Shown here in pieces: positions 1-8,209 of a DNA stretch of 14,343 nucleotides. The stretch covers positions 240,021-254,363 of the forward strand of contig NAOQ01000036.1 of NCBI GenBank assembly GCA_002751075.1, written 5' to 3'. The position numbers were made by a program, and so were the translations under genes. Under the pieces are notes generated by a model. That model saw only the letters and a program-made list of their open reading frames with translations, was not told where the DNA came from and searched no databases. The first letter of the stretch is position 1; each line of letters begins with the position of its first letter. The stretch is from Ichthyophonus hoferi (lineage: Eukaryota > Opisthokonta > Ichthyosporea > Ichthyophonida > Ichthyophonidae).

Positions 1-135
1 TACTCTAGCTAGATTTTTTTATTTAATATAAGTGCACATTCTATATTGACAAATCAATTTACTTGGTTAAGAACGTTATTCAGTCAACTAATATTCAGCC
101 AATCCTTTCATGATCCGCTTGCTATCAGAGCTTCA
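1..135 (+). mobile_element. LTR-like fragment with primer-binding-site-like motif
   Basis: Bases about 6-119 align with the minus strand of 9473-9597, including a 30-base identical block (66-95 against 9498-9527). Immediately after it, 120-131 reads tgctatcagagc, which matches 11 of 12 bases of TGGTATCAGAGC, the usual initiator-tRNA-Met primer-binding site of LTR retrotransposons. That order (LTR end, then PBS) suggests that 1-119 is the 3' part of a 5' LTR cut off by the window edge. The exact LTR border is not visible. Whether this LTR belongs to the copia pieces that follow is inference: the repeats around those pieces are of a different sequence. Confidence 0.5.
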
Positions 136-397
136 GCCAATCTGTATGATCATTCTGAGTTGAATATTTTTGAAACAAATACATACCATGGCCCGCAGTG
201 TGGCACAAAAGTGGTATGTGCTGACCGAAACAATCATGAATATTTTGGACATATTGAGAATAATAAGTACAGAAAGCGTGCATTTCTTTAATTTCTATTC
301 GTTTAGGAGGATAGGGAATATCGAATGAAGGGGTTTTTAAACGTATACCTTTGCATACAGGGAGTACAGATATGATAAGACATTTGTCATGTATCGG

Positions 398-475
398 GCT
401 TATCCCATAGGAAAGACTACTTAATTACTAGGCTTTCTATAGGATTTTAATTTACTGATTTGATTAAGTGCATTT
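398..475 (+). repeat. LTR-like direct repeat, left copy
   Basis: This shares the identical 15-mer acttaattactaggc (419-433) with 1504-1518. Similar sequence continues on both sides: tgtca(t/c)gtat upstream, then tatagga and a tttactg stretch downstream. The pair brackets the copia pieces in the same orientation, as end repeats would. Divergence is high, so the repeats are old. Confidence 0.5.
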
Positions 476-511
476 AATTTAACTTGAAAACCTTTTTATG
501 GTTTGCGTGAG

Positions 512-772
512 TCTTGCTTTGTGTGGTACATCGCTCTTTCTACGTTTCTTAGTTTTTTGAATCTTTATCACACACATTTGGACTCTTGTATCTTCACACG
601 CCGGGACAACGGATCTACGCTTATTGTTTTTCTCTATGTTGACAATTTTTCATGGCTGTCCAAGGATCCACAAGACGGCGTAAACTTCATGTCCAAATTG
701 TGTACGAAGTGTAAAATGACCTTGGTGGGTAAGCCCTTTAATAATTTTGAAGATACCTTGCTTGAGCGATGA
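512..772 (+). pseudogene. Copia reverse transcriptase piece (fossil)
   Basis: The translation carries the order typical of copia reverse transcriptase: a WY..L..FL segment, then DSCIFTRRDNG, then the LIVFLYVD catalytic-core region, then a MTLVGKP segment that corresponds to the EMKDLGEP-type stretch downstream of the core. This is the palm region of the polymerase that copies element RNA into DNA. Only this part of the enzyme is present in this piece. It is a fossil and carries no functional gene. Confidence 0.7.
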
Positions 773-827
773 GTCAATTGCAGTGCACATGGGGTCATTT
801 TGCCATTCAATAGTTTAAAGTTTTTTT

Positions 828-850
828 TTGGGGTGGGGGTGGGGGGGTGG
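828..850 (+). other. G-quadruplex-capable G tract
   Basis: A plus-strand run of G blocks (4, 5, 7 and 2 Gs split by single Ts) follows a T9 tract. It can supply four runs of at least three Gs with one-base loops, the standard G4 pattern. It is conspicuous in such AT-rich DNA. On the minus strand it is a C-rich run just past the RNase H-like piece at 850-1188. Confidence 0.55.
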
Positions 851-1188
851 ATCCCCCTAAAGGGCCTATAAATTTTCCCATGCTGGCGTCTATGCCATGA
901 GATCGTACGTAAGATGTGGTTATCGTTAGCAGATAAGGTAGTCTGTATGGCAGGCCTTGGGTTGCTTTTATGATGTATGGGGGGTGCACGCCCAGACCTG
1001 GCTTACTACACGGGGGTCCTTAGTCGTTTTGCAAAGCAGTCGCCAATACGATAAATTCCGCCTCGACTTAGCTGATAGCAAGCAGTGATTTCATGTGGGA
1101 CCGCCGCATTGATTACATACACCTGTCCTGACGTTGACCTGAGTTCCTTGTAAGACCTCATAAAATCCGAATCCGAATATGATTCCAA
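850..1188 (-). pseudogene. Copia RNase H and C-terminal piece, minus strand (fossil)
   Basis: Read on the minus strand from 1188 downward, the motifs occur in the order expected for the copia polymerase end: YSDSDF, RSTSGQVYV (compare DADWAGD...RKSTSGYVF), an EAEF.VLATA stretch matching the EAEYIALA box, and further down SHGIDASMGKFIG, resembling the KHIDI.YHFIRE segment near the end of copia polyproteins. It is opposite in orientation to the flanking copia pieces. It is a broken fossil. Confidence 0.6.
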
Positions 1189-1239
1189 ATTAGGAGTGCC
1201 TGATAGGCAATGCCTATGTCGGGGTTGTCTCTAATATAT

Positions 1240-1335
1240 GCAAGTACGTGCCACATTTGACGTATATGCGGACACATCACTCAAAGCAATCTGGCTTGCA
1301 AATTTTCTTAAAGAACTCGCTGTGGACTACCCGTT
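1240..1335 (+). pseudogene. Copia RNase H end piece, plus strand (fossil)
   Basis: The translation includes TSLKAIWLANFLKELAV, matching the KEAIWL..LL.EL segment that follows the RNase H active-site region in copia elements. It is on the same strand as the RT piece at 512-772, with the minus-strand piece lying between them. The match is short but distinctive. Confidence 0.6.
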
Positions 1336-1454
1336 CCCAACCTACATGCTGACCGGCGCGGTATTGATGGTCAAGTACAGTCTTAATTGTAAAAAATATA
1401 TATTTGTGTTGGGTATTTGGGTGATAATACATGTTTTAGTTGAAACGTTACATA

Positions 1455-1570
1455 TTTTAAAATTTTCCGAGTGTCACGTATTGGTTTTCCTATTGGGAAT
1501 ACCACTTAATTACTAGGCGGCTCCCTATAGGATCTTGATTTACTGTTTGCCACGTAAATAAAGTGTAAAT
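1455..1570 (+). repeat. LTR-like direct repeat, right copy
   Basis: This is the partner of 398-475, sharing the 15-mer at 1504-1518. Beyond it are the shared ctataggat and tttactg segments and a loosely similar aaagtgtaaat tail. Lying just after the copia RNase H end, it fits the position of a 3' LTR. Confidence 0.5.
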
Positions 1571-2317
1571 AGAACTACTAATGCGGGACGTCAGACAGGG
1601 TTTTCATTTCTTTTTCAATTTTGGCTTTCTTGTTCAAAGTAATTATAATTATTAATCCCTTTGATTACAGAGGCGAGGTTAACTGAAACAGCTATTAAAC
1701 GATAGCTGACAGTATTTTTATTATTAACCAAGTTGGCAGACTTGTCTTAAGCAATGAGTTATCTTATCTGCAACCAAAGTATGTGATCTGAAATGGTTTA
1801 TTAGTAACAGGACATATACCATTGGCTATTTTAATTTTGATAGATCATCTTGGATTGCCATTTAACACCAATAGATTGTATTAACTATTTGCCCAGGCTA
1901 CATATGACGTATGTGATAATAATTGCTAATGATATTAAACGATTATGACTATATATAAAAATACTCAAATTATTTAAACATTCCTGTTGTAACCCTTGGC
2001 CTAAAGGAATTAAAATATCAAAAAAGAAAACAAAATCCCTAAATGAAATATGCACCAGAAATTGTAATTTTCCACACTTTTCTTCCTTTCTACTCTCTTG
2101 CGTACTCTCGATTTAAAATATTATTATCTCTATCCAATATTTCTCTTTTCTTGGATTTAGCTTAAACTAGAAACCAGATCCCATCGTAAGGTCACCTATA
2201 TATAAACTTTGACAACTTAGAGTGAGCACCTGCTCAAAAGAGCAACCAAAAAACTTGCTCCAATATTATTTCAACCTTAGCCAATTGATTTTGATCTAAA
2301 GAATCTACTAAAAATGA
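1571..2317. other. Intergenic, no gene seen
   Basis: AT-rich DNA with no convincing open frame, RNA gene or repeat. A TATA-like string, ctatatataaac, at about 2207-2218 is the only promoter-like feature. It lies about 100 bases before the unidentified open frame at 2318. Confidence 0.5.
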
Positions 2318-2563
2318 GATACAGACCGAGCCCTCATTCCAGATCAAGTCAGAATCGCCAATGAAGAAAAAGCTTCGCTTCTTTCTTCCGAGTCCATGGG
2401 AATGCATAGGTATCTAAATCCTGACAAAATTACGTCATCCACCTCAAAAACTGCAGAAGCACTCCAGAAGCAGGAGAGACTCACCACTTCAGATAAGGAC
2501 TTAACTTTGTGTAGCGATCTATTATATTCTATTGACTTGTTCACAGGCTTCAGGGGCTCCAAT
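2318..2563 (+). pseudogene. Unidentified open frame, probably a decayed or partial coding piece
   Basis: A plus-strand frame of about 81 codons runs open to a TGA at 2561-2563. It has no ATG at its beginning; the first in-frame ATG is internal, at MGMHRYLNPDK. The middle is rich in Ser, Lys, Glu and Thr (SSTSKTAEALQKQERL), ending in SDLLYSIDLFTGF. The base composition is less AT-rich than the flanks, which suggests ancestral coding. It could be an exon, or part of an old transposable element, given its surroundings. I do not recognise the protein and assign no function. The minus-strand frame over the same bases looks like a shadow. Confidence 0.3.
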
Positions 2564-2839
2564 TGATTGATGTATAATAGTTGTTCTTGCTGGGCTAGCA
2601 GTTGTAATAACTAGTTGATCTGATCTGTCTTGTCTTCAGTTGAAGTGGTTAAGGTCCTATTGAAGGCGCGTACGCAGACTCTCTGGGCAACTGGCTGTAG
2701 TAATGATACCTCTGGTCTAATTCAGGGGGAATCAACACTTCGGTACGCTTAGGTGCTAATGTAGTTATTGCACAATGGGACTGATCAGTTAGAAGTGCTA
2801 TATTGTGTTGTGTTATATTGTATGGTACTGGATTGGCTT

Positions 2840-2922
2840 GGATTGTATTTTATTATATTACATTGTATTGTATTGTATTGTATTGTATTGTATTGTATTG
2901 TATTATTGTATTGTATTGTATA
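2840..2922 (+). repeat. (TATTG)n pentanucleotide array
   Basis: Seven perfect TATTG copies occupy 2866-2900. Three more follow after a three-base interruption, and degenerate units extend upstream to about 2800 (ttgtgttgtgttatattg). It is an imperfect microsatellite with no coding role visible. Confidence 0.9.
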
Positions 2923-3309
2923 AAATATGATTATAATATACTGGCCAAATATCTTTTAATTTTTTAGTAGACTATTTATATATTACAATATTTTTAACAA
3001 ATAATAATTAATTAAAGGCTTTGTTTATAATGGTTTGTGTTATTGCCCGTTGTTTTATTAGTTGTTTATGTTTTTTTGTTTTTTTTATATCCTTTCTCGC
3101 GGCCGTCGTTTTTTTTGCAGCCGCTATTTATTAGGGTCGTTCAAAATCACTTGATACAAAGGTAGAAACGATAATCTCGGTCTTTATTGGTTACTACGAT
3201 TTGTAAGAGACTAGTGGGTCCCACTAGAATCACTTGATCATAACTTGATCATAAATTTGTTCAATTGGTCTAATAGTTTGCGTCCTTATTTGTACTTCTT
3301 TTTAGCTAA
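2923..3309. other. Intergenic DNA with short palindrome and tandem repeats
   Basis: There is no gene. It contains T-rich stretches, a 17-base palindrome at 3211-3227 (CTAGTGGG, one central base, CCCACTAG) and an 11-base unit, acttgatcata, repeated in tandem at 3232-3253. A related aatcacttgat string occurs at 3145 and 3228. Clustered sub-terminal repeats like these can mark the end of a DNA transposon, but no matching inverted terminus was found in the window. Confidence 0.4.
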
Positions 3310-3426
3310 ATGCCTCGTCAGTTTAATCGCACCTATCCCGGCGAAAAATTCAGCAGAAGAACTTATACAGTTTTATTTGAACAATTAGGGAATGGTGAAA
3401 AGTGCTATAGCGGGAATTATGGATGA
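3310..3426 (+). CDS. Short open frame, 38 aa, unidentified
   Basis: It opens with an ATG in an acceptable context (agctaaATGcc) and reads MPRQFNRTYPGEKFSRRTYT before ending at a TGA. The peptide is basic and looks like the beginning of a larger protein rather than random sequence. AT-rich DNA with no obvious continuation follows, so it may be a first exon or a decayed N-terminus. It lies about 60 bases after the repeat cluster at 3211-3253 and about 300 bases before the unidentified family piece at 3736, and may have belonged with it. That is inference. Confidence 0.25.
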   Translation: MPRQFNRTYPGEKFSRRTYTVLFEQLGNGEKCYSGNYG

Positions 3427-3735
3427 CTATTAGTAGATTAGGGTGGACTAGCTGCTACATTATGTTCATATATAGTATATCTCACTTGATATATAATTAA
3501 TTTATATATTTGATATAATATAATATAACCTTAATGTATATATAATATAATATATACAAGCTCTTATGTACTGTCATATATATTTTTAATTACGCCAAGA
3601 ATAAATTGAGCAAAAAGTCACTATTTTCAGTCGTCAATATTTGTTAAGGCTTTAACAAAAAAAAAATTCTTATATTATTCATTTGCTTTGTCTTTTGATT
3701 CTTAAGAGCAGAAGTTTTTCAACCAGATTTTTTAC
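3427..3735. other. AT-rich spacer
   Basis: Mostly A/T, with runs of ATATAATATAATAT type around 3470-3560 and an A-rich run at 3656-3666. No gene, RNA or structured repeat could be supported. Confidence 0.5.
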
Positions 3736-3992
3736 TAGAAGGCCAAGTAGTCAAATCGGGTATAGCTGAACCATTAAAGGATACTTGTATAATGCCCACT
3801 TAAAATTAAACTGTTTGGATCGTAGCTATTGCACACATTGCAAGTTACAAGGTAAGAAATTTAAAGCGTTTCTAAACACACAACAGTTGTGCGTACTGTA
3901 AGCGAATTCACATGGGCTTTAGCTTGTTCTTTACCTGGTGATAACGATCTAGACCAATTAACAGAAGATAAAAGCATTGTGTTAAGACATAA
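3736..3992 (+). pseudogene. Unidentified coding-family relic, plus-strand copy
   Basis: Short open stretches read LLEGQVVKSG near the start, then LDRSYCTHCKLQGKKFKAFL, then FTWALACSLPGDNDL. The same ordered segments occur on the minus strand at 4862-4655 (LEGQLVEYG, LDYSYYAYHACPVKKLKTFL, ALACRLSEDN). The distance from the ctagaaggcc string to the gctttagcttgt string is about 180 bases here and about 176 in the other copy. Colinear protein-level likeness of two copies argues for real ancestral coding. The frame is broken in several places. I cannot name the family; a transposable element or a duplicated host gene are both possible. Confidence 0.4.
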
Positions 3993-4651
3993 ATAACAAG
4001 AGACAAGATATTAAAGATAGCTGTGGTTATTTTTTATCAATGGTAAAAGTTACCATGGATCCACTGATTTGTGTTAAGTGAACTTCTAATTATTCTAACA
4101 ATTATTTCAAATAGTTTTCAAGATAAAGTGTGCCACTTTATTTCATCCAGATATTGCTTATGAATCTTTCCCTCTTCTGAAGGGTCCTCGTCGGCACTCT
4201 GATTGATTTACTGAAAAATGACCATATACTTATTGATTCAAGTTGGTCCGATATTTGTATCAATTTAATTCCATGAGCTACTATATCAGAATTTAACCTA
4301 TATAATTGTCATGATATTGGCAAAATTAATTCATTGGTCAAGGACATAGTTGATCAATTATGCTTTTGATCGAAGTATGGTAAAATTTGATCAAAAACTA
4401 ATCTATGATTCTTACAGCCAATCATATTGTACATCAAATAGAACTCTGTACAAACTGATTCTAGTTTCCTTCTCAACTCAATAATACTTTATAATTAGCT
4501 AATAACTACATTTGTTATTTTATAATCCTTCTAAATGTGTTGGCCGCCTATTTTTAAGCTTTCAAAAAAGCAATAAAGCTCCCCAGGTATTCAACGTCAT
4601 TGTTACGTACATATTGGGAATAAAACTTGTATTTATGTTACTGAGTTCTAT
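3993..4651. other. Intergenic, possible further decayed coding
   Basis: No intact gene. Scattered open stretches, such as FHPDIAYESFPLLKGPR around 4140-4190 and LIDLLKNDHILIDSSW around 4205-4250, may continue the relic at 3736-3992. They are too short to assign. The rest is AT-rich. Confidence 0.3.
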
Positions 4652-4862
4652 TTAGCGATTGTCTTCAGATAGTCTACAAGCCAAAGCTCTTAATAACTGC
4701 TCCTCAATCTCATGTTGTTGATTTAAAGATAGAAAAGTCTTTAGTTTTTTAACTGGACATGCGTGATAAGCGTAGTAACTGTAATCTAAATGTGGCTGTG
4801 TGTCTACAATTATTATGTTGTTACTTTCAGAAGAAACCATACTCAACTAGCTGGCCTTCTAG
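4652..4862 (-). pseudogene. Unidentified coding-family relic, minus-strand copy
   Basis: From an ATG at 4840 the minus strand is open for 62 codons to a TAA at 4652-4654. The peptide contains LDYSYYAYHACPVKKLKTFL, an Asn/Gln stretch, and EIEEQLLRALACRLSEDN. Just upstream on the same strand is ctagaaggcc (LEGQLVEYG), also present at 3736 on the plus strand. It is therefore a diverged inverted copy of the relic at 3736-3992, in convergent orientation about 0.7 kb away. It could be the last exon of a broken or unspliced gene. No domain was recognised. A plus-strand frame at 4759-5007 overlaps it and is judged a shadow. Confidence 0.4.
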
Positions 4863-5007
4863 AAAAGAAGTATTTGCATTATCTACTTCAAACTTCTTTA
4901 GTTTTAGTAAATACAGACATAATATAAAAAAATACAGAAAGCATAAATTAGACTACAGAAGATTACTTTTTGTAACTAGTATTAATACTATGTTTTTATT
5001 TTATTGA

Positions 5008-5376
5008 GCAGTGCCTTTATGATTGCATGAAGCCTTGTACTTATGCTTCTTTCGCCGAAAACCCCGTTTTGAATAAGTTCGTTTCGGTTAACATAACTAA
5101 CCAATGAGCCTATTCCTGAGGACCTAATTGGCTTTGGAATGCTAAACCCATTTGTTATGTTGAATCCAAATGGATTACTAGCTAATCGCTACCTATCTAT
5201 ATAATTGGCCTACGATTTAATGTATTCAGGTATAGTATTAGTATGATATATTTCACCCAATGCATTTCACCAAATATATAACTCATAGCAACCAACATAG
5301 CTTAAGGTAAAGCAAGTAAGCCTTTTAATATATATATATATATATACTATTCATCTAATTAATTTTAACAATCCTT
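5008..5376. other. Intergenic downstream of the 659-aa gene
   Basis: AT-rich, with a (TA)n tract at about 5328-5347. It should hold the 3' end of the minus-strand gene at 5377-7356. No AATAAA was found on the minus strand in the first 100 bases past the stop, so the polyadenylation site is not defined. Confidence 0.5.
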
Positions 5377-7356
5377 TTAAAATTGAACCCTTTCCTCTCT
5401 ACGAGTGATGTCTATATACAACTGAGGAATGGGAACACAGCTATAGGCAATGGTAGGGGTTTTTGTAACCTTATGAAAGGATATCTCTAAACCAAATGTT
5501 GGCGCCATACATTGATCCTCCATAACAATAGTTACAAAAGTATTAATTTTCTCGCATTGCTTACTATACCTCTTAGCTAACCTGCATGATCGAAGCAGGT
5601 TCTTCAAAGAATGTACATTCTTACTACTGTTTATCTTTATCACTCTCTTTGCAATTAACTGTAGGAACCCATTTATACTCTCAACAATACTCACAAACAC
5701 CTTAGCCTGCGTATCGCCCATAGTCAGCTCCTTTATACAGGAAGTAGGATTAAACTTAAACTCACTCAGATCAAAAGGTATATCCACCGTGACCTTTTTA
5801 TCATCCCCAACAGAAACATAATTCCGACGAACCTGTGACAACCGTTTGCTGGCAAGTACCTTTCCTGCGTTATTTGGCTTACTCCCATTAGACTTAGTAG
5901 AAATCCGTGAACCAGGCCATTTAAACATACCTTTACTTCGTGTATTATTAGGTCTTACATCTCCATCGGTGGTAGGTTTACTATGCCGGATAAATGATTG
6001 AGGGGTACTGGAGGACAGAGGGGAATGGCCACTCTTCCGATGGTTTAATGTGCAATTTGAGTCACGGAAGGTCGTACTTGTACTTATAGTACCAGCTGGA
6101 TCGGTGTATATAGGTCGGATAATACCATCACCTTGCCTGATAAAACTACGATTACTACTACCATTAACATTAGATAATAACTTGTGGGTGGGTTTGGGGA
6201 ATCTTTCCCCCTTTACAAAGATATTAATATCATTAGAGCTAGAGGGTGATGTATCGACTGATCCGTCAGGAACAGAAGGAGTCTGCTTGTGGTGTCCTTT
6301 ATTGACACCATTTCCTTGAATACTCTTAGTACGATTCAAGGTAGTGATTTGGTCTGGTATATGAAGACTTGTTCTTGGTGATGAATAAGTGCTACGAAAA
6401 GAGTCTAGATTGGTACAACTACAACCTTCTAGTGCTGTAGATGAGGTTATACCACGAAGTTGTTGTCTCCTTAACGATGAATTATCAGAATTACTGCGAT
6501 ATCTTGGCATGGTCTCGTTGGCATCGATACGTGACAACAAATCCTTAGAAAGCTGTAAATCGTGGCCTTTGTAATTATGATCATTCTCTTCTCCCTGTGG
6601 TTTAATCACTACTCTCTCTCCTGAGGAATGTATACTAATAGACCGTGAAAAAGCATTTCCTGACTTAAAACCTTTCATGGGTGTGGAACTGGTACAGGTC
6701 AATGTTTCCTTACGCATGTCTGTTTGTGGTGATTTTGATAGACTTGAAGTTGAAGTTTGTTGTAGACCTGCAAAACTGTTGCGTGTGAAATTCGTATGAT
6801 TAAGATTCTTTGATATACCCGGAGCGCCAATGGTACCCACAATAACCTTACTCGATCGTCCATAAGAATTGCGTTGCTTTAGACCTGCGCTGGACGTGCT
6901 ACTGACATGAACCAAACGTTTAAACCTTGGCAAGTCTTCATCCGAAACACTAGACATTTCGCGCCTGTTATAATTATTTTGAGCTATTTCCTCGGGAGAC
7001 ACAGCTATGATGAACGTAGGGATTTCTTCTGAGTCAAGACTACTTGTACCATGTATAGCCTTCTCATGTTTCTGTTCTATAGTTAGTGTCTCTTTAACAT
7101 TTTTTAAAAAATTCGCAGAATTGCTGCAGCTAGGTTTATTATTTTCACGATAGAATTCTGAACTGTCACTTTTAATGTAGTCGTGCACTATACTTAGGTC
7201 AGCAGTGCTTTGTCGTGTTAACCCCGTCCCTTGTCTGAAAATATTCCGATCACCATACGGCGATGTTGTTTCAACATTATGAATGTTGGATGACAAAATA
7301 TGTTTATGGAAATAACTACTGTGTTTAGAGGACCTGTGGTTGCTTGACAGTGCCAT
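5377..7356 (-). CDS. Ser/Thr/Asn-rich protein with a folded C-terminal region, 659 aa, function unknown
   Basis: A single uninterrupted frame runs from an ATG at 7356 to TAA at 5377-5379. I chose this ATG because its context (ccaaacATGgc) has A at -3 and G at +4, and the only upstream extension begins at a TTG. Residues 1 to about 515 are low in hydrophobics and rich in Ser, Thr, Asn, Arg and Lys, with many basic-directed Ser sites (RSIS, RNSY, RNSF), so they are probably disordered and phosphorylated. Residues about 519-659 differ: alternating hydrophobics (VTVDIPFDLSEFKF), a likely helical part (VESINGFLQLIAKRV and LKNLLRSCRLAKRYSKQ) and a final beta-like part ending in PIPQLYIDITRRE. There is no signal peptide or membrane segment. 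The region is clearly richer in GC than its flanks, supporting real coding. I recognise no family. A scaffold or regulatory protein is a guess from composition only. Confidence 0.85.
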   Translation of the reverse strand: MALSSNHRSSKHSSYFHKHILSSNIHNVETTSPYGDRNIFRQGTGLTRQSTADLSIVHDYIKSDSSEFYRENNKPSCSNSANFLKNVKETLTIEQKHEKAIHGTSSLDSEEIPTFIIAVSPEEIAQNNYNRREMSSVSDEDLPRFKRLVHVSSTSSAGLKQRNSYGRSSKVIVGTIGAPGISKNLNHTNFTRNSFAGLQQTSTSSLSKSPQTDMRKETLTCTSSTPMKGFKSGNAFSRSISIHSSGERVVIKPQGEENDHNYKGHDLQLSKDLLSRIDANETMPRYRSNSDNSSLRRQQLRGITSSTALEGCSCTNLDSFRSTYSSPRTSLHIPDQITTLNRTKSIQGNGVNKGHHKQTPSVPDGSVDTSPSSSNDINIFVKGERFPKPTHKLLSNVNGSSNRSFIRQGDGIIRPIYTDPAGTISTSTTFRDSNCTLNHRKSGHSPLSSSTPQSFIRHSKPTTDGDVRPNNTRSKGMFKWPGSRISTKSNGSKPNNAGKVLASKRLSQVRRNYVSVGDDKKVTVDIPFDLSEFKFNPTSCIKELTMGDTQAKVFVSIVESINGFLQLIAKRVIKINSSKNVHSLKNLLRSCRLAKRYSKQCEKINTFVTIVMEDQCMAPTFGLEISFHKVTKTPTIAYSCVPIPQLYIDITRREERVQF

Positions 7357-8209
7357 GTTTGGCAATACACTTCACTTCCTAATAGAACAGTAACCTATCT
7401 GTATAAAAAACAAACCAGATCAAACTGGGAAAAAAACATACTAAGACTCGAATACAATAGTACGTTTTGGAAGGCAAAGATGATTGATCGGTAGTTTAAA
7501 TAATATTATATCTAGTAATCTAATATTATGGGGAATTTAAATTAGCCAATGGGAAGGGATGATTCATTAATAATATTATTTGTATTTTATATCCTATTAA
7601 CATATATTAAGAAGAATATTTAGTTTGTTATATATATTAATACATATATTTAATTATTGTATATAATTATTAGTATTATAATTAGAATAAGCATGTATAA
7701 GACTTATATGCAGTAGTTGTAGTAAATTCAATATTTTTGATTAGGTCCTTTTTTAATAGCAAGTTCAGTCGCACCCAGTTATATATCTCCCGTAAGTTTA
7801 TGGCTCATTTAATTGGAAGATAAAAAACATAAATATTTAGAAATTAGTAAGTAATAAATAGTAAATGCGTATGTATGTAAGTTACAGTTTATTAAAACAC
7901 GCTAAGATGTTTTATATACTATCATATGCAAAATATTTAAATGTTAAATTGAAGCGAGCGTCACTAAAAAACAAGCAGCTGCACGGCTTTGATTTGATTG
8001 GATTTGCAAAAATGGTGACATCTATTTATCATTCAGTACTAGCATCACTTGATTTCAAAAAGTCATTGGATGCCACTGGTACATTAGCAATTTTACCCTT
8101 GATTTTTTATTCTGTATATTTGTCTTATCTTTCCTGTTGGGCGGCCACTAATGTCGTATTTTCTATTGAAATTACTACTTCTAATTGAGGAGTTAAGGTA
8201 AATTATCTG
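7357..8209. other. Upstream region of the 659-aa gene, with a weak 107-aa frame
   Basis: The first ~450 bases upstream of the ATG at 7356 are very AT-rich and carry a minus-strand CCAAT-like string (cccattggct, about 7547-7556). No clear TATA box was singled out. A plus-strand frame at 7865-8188 (107 codons, ATG start) encodes a hydrophobic peptide with segments such as LAILPLIFYSVYLSYLS. It resembles no family I know and runs antisense to the tail of the gypsy fossil. I regard it as probably non-coding. Confidence 0.4.

Larger units (their letters stand above)
398..1570. mobile_element. Broken Ty1/copia LTR retrotransposon fossil
   Basis: Polymerase-end pieces of a copia-type element (reverse transcriptase and RNase H) lie here between two related LTR-like repeats (about 398-475 and 1455-1570). 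The pieces lie on both strands, so either a second copia fragment was inserted into the first or a segment was rearranged. The copy is clearly broken and old, and no gag, protease or integrase was recognised. Copia elements move through an RNA intermediate and are common in fungal, plant and protist genomes. The family call rests on conserved motifs that I read by eye. Confidence 0.7.

Noticed and set aside
46-291. Plus-strand open frame of about 81 codons at the window start
   Set aside because: It begins at a TTG, spans LTR-like and primer-site-like sequence, and has no protein-like character.
4759-5007. Plus-strand open frame of 82 codons (RKEVFALSTSNFF and a Lys/Tyr-rich end)
   Set aside because: It overlaps the minus-strand relic that has a homologous partner at 3736-3992. 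Its own composition follows from AT-richness, and I found no partner or promoter.
6050-6574. Two plus-strand frames of 61-89 codons within the 659-aa gene
   Set aside because: They are antisense shadows of the long minus-strand coding sequence.
7865-8188. 107-codon hydrophobic plus-strand frame as a membrane protein gene
   Set aside because: No family resemblance, partial antisense overlap with the edge of the gypsy fossil, and hydrophobicity that AT-rich DNA produces by chance. It is kept only as a note in the intergenic entry.
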